Notes: generated from the letters alone by a model not told the origin. Positions 51,190 to 63,717 are shown, numbered from the stretch's first letter. The stretch: DNA of 64,000 bases from Ichthyophis bannanicus (GCA_033557465.1 CM066031.1:1666254800-1666318799), one strand, 5' to 3'. A program made the numbers and translations.

Positions 51190-51910
51190 TGATATTCAAA
51201 GTAGTTAAAACACAAGCAGACTGTGAGGAATTACAGAAGGAATTCAACAGACTGAAGAAATGGGTGTCAAAGCGGCAGATGAAGTTTAATGTGGATAAAT
51301 GCGAGGTGATGGACGCACATAGGGAGAAACAACCCTAGCTAATCTTGTACAATGCTAGGTTCAGTATTAGTAGTGAAGTGTTCTGCAGCTGCCAAAAAAA
51401 CAAACATGTTAGGAATTAGGAAAGGAATAGATAATAAAAACAAAGGATATTATAATGATGCTGCATGGAACCATGGTGCGAATGCATCTTGAGCACTGTA
51501 TGTTGTTCTGGTCACCTCCTCTCCAAAAAAATAGAACCGATTGGAAAAAGTATAGACAAGGGCAACAAAAAACGAAGAAGGAGATGGAATAGCTTCCTTA
51601 TGAATAAAGGCTGAGCAAACTAGTGCTCTTCATCTTGGAGAAGAGAGAGCTGAGAGGAAATATGATAGTTTTACAAAATCATGAGCAGGGTATAACTAGT
51701 AAATACGGAACGGGTTATCTATGCCTTCCTACTGTCCCAGAACTGGATGACACTCTACGAAACTAACAGGTAGCAGATTTAAACACATCATTCTGGCTGT
51801 TTAATGTGTTACCAGAGGATGTGGTCAAGACCATTGTAGTTAATATGGAAGGGAAGACTAAATAGGCCCTATGATCTTTTTCTGCTGTCATGTTTCTATG
51901 TTTCTGTGTA
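51190..51910 (+). mobile_element. CR1 LINE 3' end, decayed
   Basis: Coding trace: CEELQKEFNRLKKWVSKRQMKFNVDKCEVM (51219-51310, after the RT active site) and HGANASxALYVVLVTSS-like decay in the post-RT region. The 3' end 'tttttctgctgtcatgtttc' 'tatgtttctgtgt' carries CR1 octamer-type repeats. Many stops. Confidence 0.7.
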
Positions 51911-53368
51911 ATTTGGACAAATTTCTAGAGAATACATCCAGAAATAATTATTAGCCAAATAGACTTCAGAATGCTACCGTCTATCCCTGGGAGGGAATTG
52001 CAAGAAATGAATTTATTCATTGGGATATGCCAAGTACTTCCTAGTGACCCTGATTGGATGACAGGATGCTGGACTCAATGAAGGTTTTTGTGCCTTTAGA
52101 AAGACAGGGATGAATTTAGCTGACATTACAAAGAATATTTAAAAAAGTGTGTTAGATGTATGCAGAGAAGGGGATAAATGGACCCATAGGATGGTGGGCT
52201 GAGAGAACTAAGGCTATTCATGGAGACAGAAAAGGAGGGAGGGAGGAAGTCGATTTGGGAGCAAAGAGCTTAAGTTTAAAATGGCAGTGGGACATCCAAG
52301 CAGTGTTAGACAAGTAGGCGAAGATTTGTAACTGGACTCTGGATGGAGAAGTTGTGGCTTCCCTTGCTGTATGGCAGGGGGCTAAGGACTAAGTTCTGAT
52401 CTGGATGCAGAAGGAACAAGAGCTTCGCTGGTCTAGCAGCAGGCTGGGGACTTTATCAAGTGCAGTATGTTTGAGAATTATTGAAAACTACAGAAATTGG
52501 AAAGTAACCTGCAGTGTGTCGCAGGTTCTGCCCTAGCAATCCTGCTGGGCAGTATGGATGGACCATGACAGTCTTTATCGGCCATTATTTACTGTTACTA
52601 TTGCCTTGTTTTGTCTTGTACCTGTTATTGTAATGTGTTGTACATTCATCTTCCACTGGCTTTTCTCTTAACAACTTTAACTAATTAAAAGTACAGCAGT
52701 GAAGCTATAAGTTGATGTCAGGAGAATGGACCATGTCACTCCTTTGCAGGCTTAGTCAGCTTTGACTTCCAGTCCCTTATTGCATTAAATTTAAGGAATT
52801 AATTTTTGTTCATCAAGCTGTGTGCAGACTGTAAACTATGTTTATGCACTGGGGCTTGTGTATGTGTATGCATTTTTTGGTTTTCTTTTATTATAAACCA
52901 CTTCAATGTGCTTTGGTTCAAAAGGCAGCAAAGAAAATGTAGTAATAAACTAAACTTTCTAAGTCTGGCTCAAAGTTTATATCAAACATTGACATTAATG
53001 ATTCTCATTTCAAGCTGCCTCACATTGGGTTTCCTGCATAAATGAAGAGCTTGTAGACATGGAGTTCAGACATTGAGGTTACAAAGTACACAATTCTGGT
53101 GGTATTTTAGAAAAGGCTCTGACAAATGTGGACCTCTTCTAAAATACAGATGAGGTGCAAGAGCGCACATGTATGCGCTAGTAGGTGGAGGCAAAAGCTA
53201 TTGTATAAATCATTTTACAAACCTATGCATATAAATGCAACCAATTAACTACAGAGGCTGCTGACTTCATTTAATTAGAATATGAGGAGGGAAATAAACA
53301 GAGCGGATAACTCCCTTAATCCCTCTCGTAAAGAACTGACCAAAGCAAGCACATTTTAAAAACCTAAA
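51911..53368. other. Unassigned DNA
   Basis: No gene is recognised. Short frames (52806-53045) are domain-free. Confidence 0.45.
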
Positions 53369-53520
53369 TTTATTTATTTATTTATTTATTTAACATTTCT
53401 TATATACCGCGCTATTTGTCATCAGAGCGGTTTACATTGTAGCAATAAAACACATAGGCCAAATAACTGGCTTTCGTTTACAGATAACAAGGAATTAAAA
53501 TGGAGGTAAATGTGCCAAGG
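53369..53520 (-). mobile_element. L2-type 3' tail, antisense
   Basis: (ttta)n at about 53369-53392, then 'tatataccgcgctatttgtc' and 'agagcggtttacattgtagc', the complement of the L2 3' terminus at 63190-63240. Confidence 0.65.
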
Positions 53521-55137
53521 AGCAGGCATATATCCCTAGGTGGGCAGTTTTGGTCATACGCGTGTATTCCCTTTGTAGATTTTTGACCTGCCCAGGCTAC
53601 TCCCTAACCACATCCCTGATATGCTCCCTTGCAACGGCTACCTAGTAAGAATATTCATGTGTAAATGAAACCTTTTCTAAAATGGCCATTCACACGTGGA
53701 TGCCATTTCCATATCTCAGTGCCTGATTTTACATGTGGAAATTGCAAATCAGGCTGCTGAAAATGACCCCCATACTGTATTAAAATCCTCCTTCCCTTGC
53801 CTTCGTGATTTAGGATGGACTGATATTGCAGGTGCTATACTGGCACCTACGCCCTAGCAACTGGCATCGGTTGACATTCTAGATGCCCTGTGTCATGCTC
53901 CCACATCTCCCGCACAGCAGCTGGCGGTGATTGATATTTCATGCTCGGAGGAGCATGCCATCCTCCTTGAAGGATCAGTTAGTTTCCAGGAGCTAGCCAT
54001 AGCATGTGTATGCGGTTGAAAGAGAGTATTAAATTAGTAGGAACGTTTGTGGCTTTAAAATGCAATGCATGGTTGTTGAGTCCATAACTTTAGCGTGGCA
54101 GGAAGGGAGCTCTCTTGTCAGATACCCACACCATGATCTATGCACTAAAGAAACCTGTCAAAGGCAATAATAGTACTTGACCTTTGCTACTGATATTCAC
54201 TAGAAGTAAATTCAAATTAGAGAGTGAAGTGGAACAACTACACTGACACATTAAGCTTTCTTGTGGAAGGTATATTGTTTATGCTTATCTGCCTATGGAT
54301 GATTGTGTTGCAAACACGGCCAGAAATGTTTTGTTTCATTTAAAAAAAAAATGTGTCATTTTTAAATACTTTATTATGATACTGAGAGGATATATGGACC
54401 AGAAAACAGATTGCATGAATTACGATCTGTGAATACCACCCTTCAACTGGATAATTCCAGGTGCCTAGATATTTTTGGCTTATGATTATTTATGGGGTTT
54501 TACTGCCTCAGTGAATTGGCATATAAATTACAAAATATCTCAGTCATGTCATTTTAGATATTTATTCCACTGTTGCTGGATCATAATAATCCATTTGCTG
54601 CTACCAAGCTACTGTCTCTATCGGGTCTTTTCCATGCCACAATTTCTTTGTGTCATAATGGGCAGGTCATTTGATCCCCCAGTGTTGTCGGTTTACCCAG
54701 CTATGATTGTGTATTAATGGCCTAGTTCCTTTCCTGCCTTCTATGGACACGTTTGTACAGTCTAGTTTGCAGAAGCAAGCTCGCTATATGAAGAAGGGTT
54801 TTTATGTGTGTATCAGAAGCAACAAAATGCATGATAGTGGAAAATGACCAGTCAGCCCATCCTCTTTGGTCTGCTTGACTAGGGTTATATCCTGGCTACC
54901 AGCCATGGAAACTTGACTTCCTGCAGAATATGACTCCTTAACTTAGTTTTTGTACCTTTCTGATTCACTACCATCCTGAGTACCTGAGCATACAAGCCCC
55001 TCTATTTGTTTTTTACTTCAGTTTATGTTCACCCTTCATATGAAAGCCCAAAGTTAAATTACAGTGACTTAAAACATAAAATACTTTATCCAATATGCAG
55101 ATCTTCTTATCTTCATGTCTCATAACCAAGTTTTCCA
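53521..55137. other. Unassigned DNA
   Basis: No gene is recognised. 53540-53780 has AT-rich repeat phrases; 53800-55137 looks largely non-repetitive, with an A-run at 54341-54350. Confidence 0.45.
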
Positions 55138-55335
55138 TATCGTCCTGCTAGACCAGTCCAGACAAGTGGTTGTGTTCCCCTACTAGCACATAGGTGGAGA
55201 CAAAGAACCAATGAAAAGCCCAGGTTTCAATGACATCACTCTCATGCCTCTATTTGCTTCAGCTCCCAGAGGTCTCTTCAGTATTTCTTTGTCTCCAGCA
55301 GATGGTGGATGGATTTTCTTCTCTCTGTAGAAAAT
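55138..55335. mobile_element. DIRS terminal repeat fragment
   Basis: 'gaccagtccagacaagtggt', 'atgacatcactctcatgcct' and 'tctccagcagatggtggatg' resemble, in inverted orientation, the DIRS repeat at 40815-40910 ('ccatctgctggtaggcgtgt', 'ttggactggactagagggac'). No internal DIRS sequence follows. Confidence 0.55.
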
Positions 55336-55477
55336 CTGAGGAGTGCTGACAAGGGATCCAAGATGGCGCTGGTTAGGCATTGGTGAACGGCTTGTATTTC
55401 CTGATGGTGAAGAACTGTAAGGCAAAAGAGGCTCTGTAGCCCTTCCAGGCCACTGCAACCTTGTTGCCATTGCCTAC

Positions 55478-55785
55478 TATTTATTTATTTAACCAGTTTT
55501 CTATACTGCCTTATCCTTCAATCAAAGCGATTTACATTATGTAATCGCTACAAACAGGAACTGGATACATTCCCTTGTCCCCAAAGGGCTCACAATCTAT
55601 GTGTACCTGAAGCAATTTAGGGTTATATGGCTTGCCCAAGGCCACAAAGAGTGCCTATAGGACTAGAAGCCCCAGTCCCTCTGGCCTGAGATTTGCTGTC
55701 CTCAGGTGGGAATTGAACCCCTGGCTCTTCAGCCTGAAGTACCATGTCCTAACAACTAGGCCGCTCCTCCCACCCTACTATGCTG
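55478..55785 (-). mobile_element. tRNA-derived SINE with L2-like tail, antisense
   Basis: The plus strand starts 'tatttatttatttaaccagt' with 'atcaaagcgatttacattat' (complement of the L2-like tail), then 'tgtccccaaagggctcacaa', 'gcttgcccaaggccacaaag', and ends 'aggtgggaattgaacccctg' (B box) and 'caactaggccgctcctccca' (head). It is a nearly full-length relative of 50281-50575. Confidence 0.85.
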
Positions 55786-56014
55786 TTGGGACCATTGGAT
55801 ACCTATTTTAGCCACCCGCCTTGGCAGCCAGCAACTTCGGGGGGAGTTTAAAAGCTTGGCTGCATTTTCATTGGAGCCAGAGGGCTTGACAACCGCTTCA
55901 GACATTTCATCTTTCTCCCCAAATTCACAACACTCCCCAAAGTCAGCATGCCTACAACTGCCTCCCGTGGACTGCAGCAGGAAGCCCCCCTCCCCCGCCT
56001 GGGAGTGAGTCCTC

Positions 56015-56990
56015 TTGCTGTCAAGGTCAGAACTGGGAGTTCTATTGGTTGGAGTTTTGTCTACTCCGGAACAACTACAGCCCACTGGCGTTTTGAAGTT
56101 GTTGGCTGGATGTCAGACAACAGGTTTGCCTGCCTTACAGAGCGGAGGACAAACATCGGGAGGAATGGAAGGAGAAGTTTTACCCTCTGGAAGTAGTCTT
56201 TCTTTTTCTCTTGCAAGCCATGAGACTTTCACGCTTGAATCTATTTGGTTGGCAATAGTGCAACTGGGGGAAGCCCTGGTGCCTCAGATTTCATCTCTTT
56301 CCCAGAAGGTTCATGGTAATTCTGTAGTGATTGAGGAGAACGCAGTTTCAGAGACATAGGCTAAAGTGGCAGTGTTGGAGAGGCAGTCAGACTCTTTCAT
56401 TAAGAATTTTTCAAATATTAAGGTTAAACTGGAGCAATTAGAAAACTTTCCCAGAGTCTTGACTGCATTTGCAAAGGACATGTTCCATGTTTATTTGGCT
56501 GAGTCTTTGGCTATACCTGTGGAATTGTACCTGCCAATGGCGAAGGTGTATTACTTACCATCTAGTAAAAAAGTACCATCTACAGGGGAAGCTGTTGGGT
56601 TGCAGCATGCTGATGTTCTTAACATGTTGGGCTTTGCTATAAAGCTCTCAGGAAGAGCCCATTCCCTCTGCCTTGCTAGTTAGGTTTGCTCTGTTGTCAG
56701 AGTATGTCTATTGAAGTTATTCTTTAGGAAGAGGAATCTGCTGTTTCGGGGTCTTCGAGTTCGTATATTCCCCAACCTAGTCAGAGATACGCAGCGGAGG
56801 CGGCGAGAGTGTCTCCTCCTTTGGCTGGGGGTCCAGCTGCTGGGAACGCTCTGTTTCCTGAAGTATCCATGCAAATGCATAATACAGTTTTGTTCTGTTC
56901 CTATATTTTTTATGAGCCCTCCCCGCTACTGGTCTTCTTGAATGCTCAATGTTTGGAAACTCCTGCTGTGTCTGTTGCTGGGTTTCCGTG
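56015..56990 (+). pseudogene. L1-clade ORF1 protein remnant
   Basis: The first part (56015-56683) is one frame broken by a TAG at 56357-56359. It reads ETFTLESIWLAIVQLGEALVPQISSLSQKV, then VLERQSDSFIKNFSNIKVKLEQLENFPR, which fits the coiled coil leading to the RRM of L1 ORF1. The C-terminal part, after small indels near 56680-56705, reads KLFFRKRNLLFRGLRVRIFPNLVRDTQRRRRE, YPCKCIIQF and MSPPRYWSSxML, like the C-terminal domain of vertebrate L1 ORF1. The protein would bind element RNA. The assignment rests on motif memory. Confidence 0.5.
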
Positions 56991-57240
56991 AAATTTATGA
57001 TAGTCTGGCTGTTTAGTTTAACCTGTTTTCCTTGATATACTGTTCATGATGTTTATATTTATGGATCCCCCTCTTGTTGTGGGCAGGAGTGGGTTGGGTT
57101 GTAGTTTTACCCCAAGTTTAAAGGTAATTTCTTTGTTCATTTCCTAAGTTTTTATTTGTCTAACCCTCCCCTATCTCCTCTATTTCTGTACAAGAATTGT
57201 TCTTGACTTTATTGTATAAATCGCATAAAGATTCAAAAAA

Positions 57241-58899
57241 AGAAATCAGAGGATTGAGAGGAAATGAGATTGATCAAATACTCGTGAACGACCACCTTGA
57301 ATACAGAAAGGTGAATCTCTCACTTTGCGCATTGTGGAAGGCTCCACTAGACTTAGGTCTTTTTGGTAGCCATAGGAGGAGGGAAAATTGGTTCAGTTCC
57401 ATGCTCTTATCATGATAAAGGCCTGTTGAGCAGCCCAAATTGAAAGGATTTGGAAGGATCTGGAAGAGTGCAGCAACCTCACAAAACCAAAACCTCAGTC
57501 CAAAACCAATCCCTCTGTCCTTCTCTCCCGAATATCACAGAAGGTTCTTGGAGGGATCTGCTTGCCAGCCACCTTAAACACCGTGCTGCACAGCCAGCCA
57601 GTGAAACGGTTTCAGGGGAGTAGAGCTGAGCCTAGCATGGATTCTTTGTCTGGGGCTCTCAGGGAGTGAGTACCAAGGCTTGACCTTATCATTGTCCTTG
57701 CTGGGGGCTCCCGTTTCTGTCTTCTTGAGAGGCAATTTGGGGTAGATGCATTGGCGCAGTGTGAGGGTTTCCCGCCGTTTTCTGCACATGTTAGTGTTTT
57801 TGCGCATGTGGTGGTTATACGGTCCTAGTACGCTTTCCAATGCACGCTCCTTCCCTAGTTCCTATAACTTGTTTAACATTAAAGTGTAGTTAATGCGCAC
57901 TTGTGGGCCGACACATGTCTTAGTGCACGCTGTTGTGATACTTGCCCTAACTCTGCCTTCTTTCAGGAAACATTGTTTGACCTGTCACAAGCGAGTTCCC
58001 TCATCCCCGGATTCTGGACTCTGCTTTTCCTGCATGGCAGCTTCTGAATCGCCCCTGGAGGGCCTGCTTTCCCCCTCTCAGCCAAAGGATGCAGTTAGTC
58101 CGACCTTATCTGCCTCAAGGCAAGAGGTGATGGATGGCGCTATGGTTAAGCATATTTAGCTGGCTGGAGGTTCTGGCTACCGTGCTGTGAGGCGCTCATC
58201 AATCTGTAGGGGGTCTGTTGTGGTTGTACCCCCTGACACTGGGGAGTCATGTCCGAGAGGAGAGCTTCCAGACTCTGTATTGTCATCCTTGAATTCTTTC
58301 CCTTTTTCAGCAGGCCTGGTCCTTCTGACATGGAAATTCAGACCCTGTGGCTTTCTGGATTCCCCCGGGCGCAATCTCATGTGGTACAGGCTGAGAGTGG
58401 AAGCCCTGTTAGATTATCTTTGGCTAAGCGCCCCGGCGAGTGGTTTGGCATTCCTAAGATGAATGCTCAGGTCACAGTGGTTAACAGACAGACCACAATT
58501 CCTGTGGAAAGTGAATCAGGTGGATTCGTTGTTGTGGAGCCAGTTCACCATAGTGGCTACTATCCTGCAGCTGGTGGTATGTACCAGCCTGACGTCTCAA
58601 GCCCTGCCACTTAATTCTCTGTAGCTTTGCATGACTATACCTTGCCATCATTAGTCTTCTGATATCAAGCCAGTTAGTTTCTGAGAAGTCGAAGCCTGCT
58701 AGGTCCCACCAAGCCATCATATCTTGCTAGCTTGTACTTCCTTTATATCAGCTGTATTTCTCCTTATTTCTTACCTTTCTCTTTGCCTCTGCTTTTGCAA
58801 TCTCTTAACCTTGTCCCTATCACTCTCCTTTATATTTTTCCAAAACATGGCTGAATTCTGTTAGAGTTTTGCTTATTACTAGCTCAGCTGGTAGGCTTT
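57241..58899. other. Unassigned DNA
   Basis: The frame at 57893-58159 has KHCLTCHKRVPSSPDSGLCFSCM, a CxxC...CxxC pair that could be a gag or ORF1 zinc ribbon, but nothing around it confirms a family. Other frames (58187-58614) are domain-free. Confidence 0.35.
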
Positions 58900-59160
58900 T
58901 TCTGCCATGCATCAACCGTCTCAGTAAAGAGTGGGGTTTTTTTTCATGCTTTCTCCTGAATCTTTTTTACAGCATCTTCATACCATGACCTTTTGTCCTG
59001 GAATTTATTGATGTCTGTCTGTAAAATTTTTGAATGATTCTTAGAGGTTCACATTGAGTCTTAAGCATCTCATTGTAGTGTTTGCGTTACTGGCTTTGGA
59101 TCATTTGCGTAGCCTCTTTCTGTATTGCTTCCATTCTCTTAATGTCTTTACAAAGATATA
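58900..59160 (-). mobile_element. CR1 fragment, antisense
   Basis: 'ctgtattgcttccattctct' and 'taatgtctttacaaagat' are the antisense of the conserved CR1 LQKDIxRMExIQ motif. Upstream sequence is too decayed to align by eye. Confidence 0.45.
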
Positions 59161-59214
59161 ACACCTACAATACTCAAAATCACCTAGCTATCATTACATC
59201 AAGGATACATACCC

Positions 59215-60470
59215 CCGGAACTCAAAATGGCCTCCATCTGCCCAGTAAGAAAAGGAACAACTAACGACATTAACCAGCCAACCTCTTACAGACCTCCCAT
59301 TCATTGCCACAGTACTGGAAAAAATTATAGAACAGCAGCTCCAGGATCACGTAGACACATCCTCTCCACTCGACTCCCAGCAATATGGATTTAGATCCCA
59401 CCATGGAGTCTAAGCCATTATGACTGCATTACTGAGCAACCTAATAAAGGGCATGGACAAACCCAAAACAGGATTTATATTCATCTTCCTTGATACCAAA
59501 GCTGCATTTGATTCAATTCCACACAACCTAATCATTCAGCCTTCTTCCTCCAGCCGATCTGCATGCTTATAGAGGGTCACAATGTCCTATAGCACATTTA
59601 CACAGATGACGTTAAGATATACGCTCCTATCATCACAACCAACCCAGTAATCACTCACATAAAGAAATGTTTCATCACCTCAACAAATGGCTCACAGATC
59701 ACAACATGACTATAAATCTCCAGAAAACAGACGTTCTTTACATCACCAGAGACTGTAGCTTCATCTTGCCTGACACCATAGACATCAATGGAAATCAATT
59801 TACAAGTAGAGCAGGAATCACCCTGGATCAATGCCTATCCTTCTCAACCCACATCATGAACACCATAAAAAGCATCTGCTACAAACTCAAAACAGTCCAG
59901 CACCTCAAACCTCTCCTAACCCACCACAACTTTTGCACAGTTCTTCAAGCACTCGTCTTCTTACACTTCTACTTCTGCAATCTTATCCTCCAAGGCTTAC
60001 CAAAGACAGCAATCCACCTGCTTCAACTTGCTGTCAGCACTGCAGCTCGCATCCTTTGCAACGCCTACAGAATTTATTTATTTAAGGCTTTTTTATATAC
60101 CGACTTTCTACAGTTCTATTACTGATTATATGTTATCACTTCAAGAGCAGACCAAGAGTTATTGTATAGTTACAAAGGCCTTAACAGCATTCAGAAAGAA
60201 CCTCAAAACACACTTATTCATAGACCGCTTCTCTCAGGACATAGTGCATGTTAGGTAATTATGTTATCTTCAGCCTCCTCCTCCCCTTCCCCCCTCTGTT
60301 AAGAATTCTCCAAGTTGATCTCCCTCCTCTGAAGTATCCCCTTGCTATTATTCCTCCCACATGTATGATTCTCAAACACTGTTAGAATACTCCAAGTTGA
60401 TTACCCTGTTATAATGTATACTGTTATGTTACAGTGTAAACCGCTTTGACCACAGGAGAATTGAATCAAT
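59215..60470 (+). mobile_element. L2-clade LINE, decayed, with internal disruption
   Basis: RT trace: LPFIATVLEKIIEQQLQDHVDTSSPLDSQQYGFRSHHGV (59300-59412), GFIFIFLDTKAAFDSIPHNLI (59470-59535), a gap, YTDDVKIYAPI (about 59595), then 59667-60070 with LNKWLTDHNMTINLQKTDVLYITRD and ITLDQCLSFSTHI. At 60068-60110 an antisense L2-type tail interrupts it. The C-terminal KALTAFRKNLKTHLFIDRF follows, then the 3' UTR with 'gtaaaccgctttgaccacag'. The next L2 abuts its tail. Confidence 0.75.
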
Positions 60471-60570
60471 TATTATTGATCTTTCGTCAATAATTAACAT
60501 GGCTTGCAGCGCAAATAAATCAGGATCCCAAAACTGGCTCTTGGGTGACTTCAATTTACCTACCCTATAG

Positions 60571-61512
60571 GAATCTCATGCGACCGCCTTCCTTGAAGCA
60601 TTAGAAGAGTTGGAATACAAACAATTAGTAAATGCGCCTACACACATGAAAGGAAGCAAACTAGACCTGATATTCGCCCCTCATATGGCATCAGATTCAA
60701 CTCCTGACACAGCTTTATCCATAACCCCAGTACCCTGGTCTGATCATAGTCTACTCAGATTCCAGATGCCCAGCAAGCCACACAACCAGAATGCGAATAG
60801 AGCCTTAACCTCCCAAAGAATACCTCCAAGGAGATTTAGAACATTTGTCAAAGAAGAAATACTTGAGGAAGTACTTCCACTGCTTGACAACACTGCCTAT
60901 GACCTAGACGAAATGATTGACAACTGGAATAACAGCCTCACTACCACTTCTATTTGCCCAACAACATGCGAAAAACCAAGGAAACGTGAACATGCAGTCT
61001 GGTACTCCAAAGAACTCCGATCTTCACTACTCCACCTACGTAAACTGGAAAGGCGATGGCAAAAATCACGATACCCCAAAACACTCAATGAATATAAAGC
61101 TCACCTAGAAAAACATTGCGCTACAATAGATGAGAGAAGGAAACAATTCCATACAGACCTTCTAAAACGATCAATGAATAAACCACATGACTTATTCAAC
61201 ATCGTAAGGACACTAGCAAAAGAACCAACTCTTGACCAGTCTGACCTGCTTCACCCACAAGCATACTCGGACTACCTCCAATCAAAGATGATACTAACCG
61301 ACAAGAGCACAAACTGCACATACAGCATCCCTCAGCACCTCTCAACCCCACCAGCCACCCTATCCAAATTTAGAACCATATCAAACAAGGAGATAGAAGA
61401 CACCATTGCCTCCATCAACTCTTCCACAGCACCAAGCGACCCATGCCCGGCACACTGGATAAGAGAAATGCGACATGAACTAAGCCAGTTCATAGGAAAA
61501 ATTCTCAACCAG
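60571..61512 (+). pseudogene. L2 ORF2 endonuclease end and linker
   Basis: The open segment lies between two in-frame stops. It reads YKQLVNAPTHMKGSKLDLIF, then VPWSDHSLLRF (endonuclease SDH motif) near residue 55, the linker WYSKELRSSLLHLRKLERRWQKS and the RT approach SNKEIEDTIASINSSTAPSDPCPAHWI. There is no ATG start; the true start is lost to 5' truncation. TAA at 61513 replaces a sense codon before LSTGEFPQKLKNTSIRPLLK. Confidence 0.8.
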
Positions 61513-61515
61513 TAA

Positions 61516-63039
61516 CTCTCTACGGGTGAATTTCCACAAAAATTAAAAAACACATCCATCAGACCATTACTGAAAAATAACAAGATGGACCCCTCAAAAG
61601 TAGAATCCTATAGGCCAATATCAAGCATTCCAGTGCTTGCCAAAATAATTGAGAAGGTAGCACAACAACAGATACAGCAACACATTGACACGGAAGCACC
61701 TCTAGACCAAGCCCAACACGGATTTAGGGAAGCTCATGGTGTGGAAACCCTCCTCGTCACCCTCTTCAACACACTAATCTCAGGAATCGATAATGCTCGA
61801 CAGGGCTTTATCCTCATATACATGGATATTGCAGCTGCGTTCGATTCCGTAAGCCATCCAATACTTATCGAGCGTCTTAAGGAGAAAGGAATTGAAGGCT
61901 CTGCCCTAAAATGGTGCAAATCATTTCTATCTAATAGATGGCAATATGTAAGAACCTGCACCGCAACTTCTGAACCATTCATGCAGACACAAGGGGTACC
62001 CCAAGGATCATCCCTCTCTGCACTGATGTTTAACATCTACATGCAACCCATCTGCTCCCTAATACGCTCGTTCAACATCCAATGTCTAGCATATGCAGAC
62101 GATATCCTTTTATTTATGCCATTTACAATCCAGCAACCAGATTTCTCCCCAATAACAAAATGCTTTGACGCAGTAGCGGACTGGTTACACACGCAAAATC
62201 TCCGGATCAATCACTCCAAGACACATGTCCTCTTCGTTACAAAGAACCAAGCCTTCATCCCCCCAACAACGTTAAAAGTCAAGAACGCAGAATTGACAAC
62301 CAAATCCTCAATTCGCTACCTCGGGATCACTCTAGACCAGAGACTGGACATGAAAGCACATATAAAAAACACGGTAAAAACAATATATCACAAAATACGA
62401 ACCCTCCGTCAGCTCCAACTACTTTTAGACCCTAGCGACCTCCGAACAATTTATCAAGCATTGGTTCTCCCACATTTCGACTATGCTAATAGTATCCTAT
62501 ATGGGCTCCCGAAGGCAACTCACCACCCACTCCAAATGGCAATGAACTCCGCAGCAAGAGTACTAGCCGGGGCACCACGAATGAACCATATCACCCCTAT
62601 TCTGATGAACCTACACTGGCTGCCCATTCATGCAAGACTCTTATACAAGATTCTAATCTCTACTTTCAAAGCCCTAAACAACCAATCTTCCCCATCCATC
62701 AAAGAATTGATCCACTATACACACTCAAATAGAACCAAACGATCAGTAATGGCCAACACATTGCTGGTTCCTAAAGAAATGACCACTTGCACAAAAACAG
62801 CCTCTAACAGAGCTTTCTCAATCTGCGCTCCCTTGGCCTGGAATGCCCTCCCAGCTGACATGCGTACCATTCCCAGCCAATCCCAATTCCGAAAGGCCCT
62901 CAAGCATTACCTTTTCGTGAGACACTACCCTGATTCTAACAACGAACTCCAAATAATCATTGAACCACACAAACTACCCAGACCAGCCCAGCATAGAACA
63001 GAAAAGAATAGCTGGCTTAAGCTGGCCCATACTGAATAA
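61516..63039 (+). pseudogene. L2 ORF2 reverse transcriptase and C-terminal domain
   Basis: The open stretch starts right after the TAA and includes an ATG at 61585. Counting from that ATG (484 codons): YRPISSIPVLAKIIEKV near 9, LIYMDIAAAFDSVSHP near 77-92 (catalytic D), QGVPQGSSLSALMFNIYM near 135-153, LAYADDILLF near 168-177 (active site intact), SIRYLGITLDQRLDMKAHI, HITPILMNLHWLPIHARLLYK, and RAFSICAPLAWNALPADMR. All are L2 hallmarks. Apart from the upstream stop and truncation the RT looks functional. Confidence 0.88.
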
Positions 63040-63245
63040 CATAGGGTCTAAAACCAATACACAAGTTGCACTGTATATATTGCTGTAAATAACGCTGTAG
63101 ATATGTTATTCCCTGTTGAATCCAAGTTTTGACCCTTGTTTAATGTAATATCTATGTGGCCCGTCCGCATAGTAATATGTTGTTTTATTGTAAACCGCAC
63201 TGATATGTAATAGCGCGGTATATAAGAGAAGTTAAATAAATAAAT

Positions 63246-63717
63246 AAAGTGGCATAAAAAAACTAATAAATAATATGGCCTTCAGAACTGAACAGACTGA
63301 TCAAGGTGAGGTCTCTCTAGTAACTTATACAAAAGGGACTGCTCTGCCCTTTTACCTGCTGGTAATAGAATGCTCGCACAGCATTTGCACATGTAAATAT
63401 TGGCTTTACATGTATAAGTGGCCCAATGTGTCTAAGCAGCAGTGCTATATGTATAATGACTGCCAATGAAGATCCATATATAACTATATATATATGGGTT
63501 ATATATAAAGACACTGAATATAGGGTCTTCTGTCCATAAGGTGTATGTGTAAGACCCTGAAGATTGGCACTATACGTATAAGTGGTACGTTTGGCTTGGA
63601 TGGACCGAATTATGTGGTTGTTCATGTCCAAGTCAAACATATAATCTATATTTACTGGGCTTGAAAATCGGCACTTCTATGTATACTCAATGCATATTGG
63701 TGGCTAGGATTGTCAAG
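63246..63717. other. Unassigned DNA with (ta)-rich patch
   Basis: No gene. 63476-63505 is a TA-rich simple repeat ('atataactatatatatatgg'). Confidence 0.45.

Larger units (their letters stand above)
55340..57240 (+). mobile_element. L1-clade LINE with ORF1 but no ORF2 (HAL1-like), carrying a SINE
   Basis: Leader DNA at 55340-55475 contains 'gatccaagatggcgctgg', resembling the YY1-type leader of L1 elements. ORF1 trace runs 56015-56990. About 200 bp of UTR-like sequence then ends in an A-rich tail near 57235 ('agattcaaaaaaagaaatca'). No endonuclease or RT trace follows. A SINE is inserted at 55478-55785. Confidence 0.5.
60472..63245 (+). mobile_element. L2-clade LINE, 5'-truncated, nearly intact
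   Basis: From the middle of the endonuclease (WLLGDFNLPTL, about 60535-60567) to the 3' end ('cgcggtatataagagaagtt' and (aaat)n). One frame is shared throughout, with only two in-frame stops (TAG 60568-60570 and TAA 61513-61515). This is the best preserved L2 in the window. Confidence 0.85.

Noticed and set aside
57893..58159. CxxC...CxxC frame, considered as a retroelement zinc finger
   Set aside because: Nothing on either side confirms a family, so only noted in the spacer entry.
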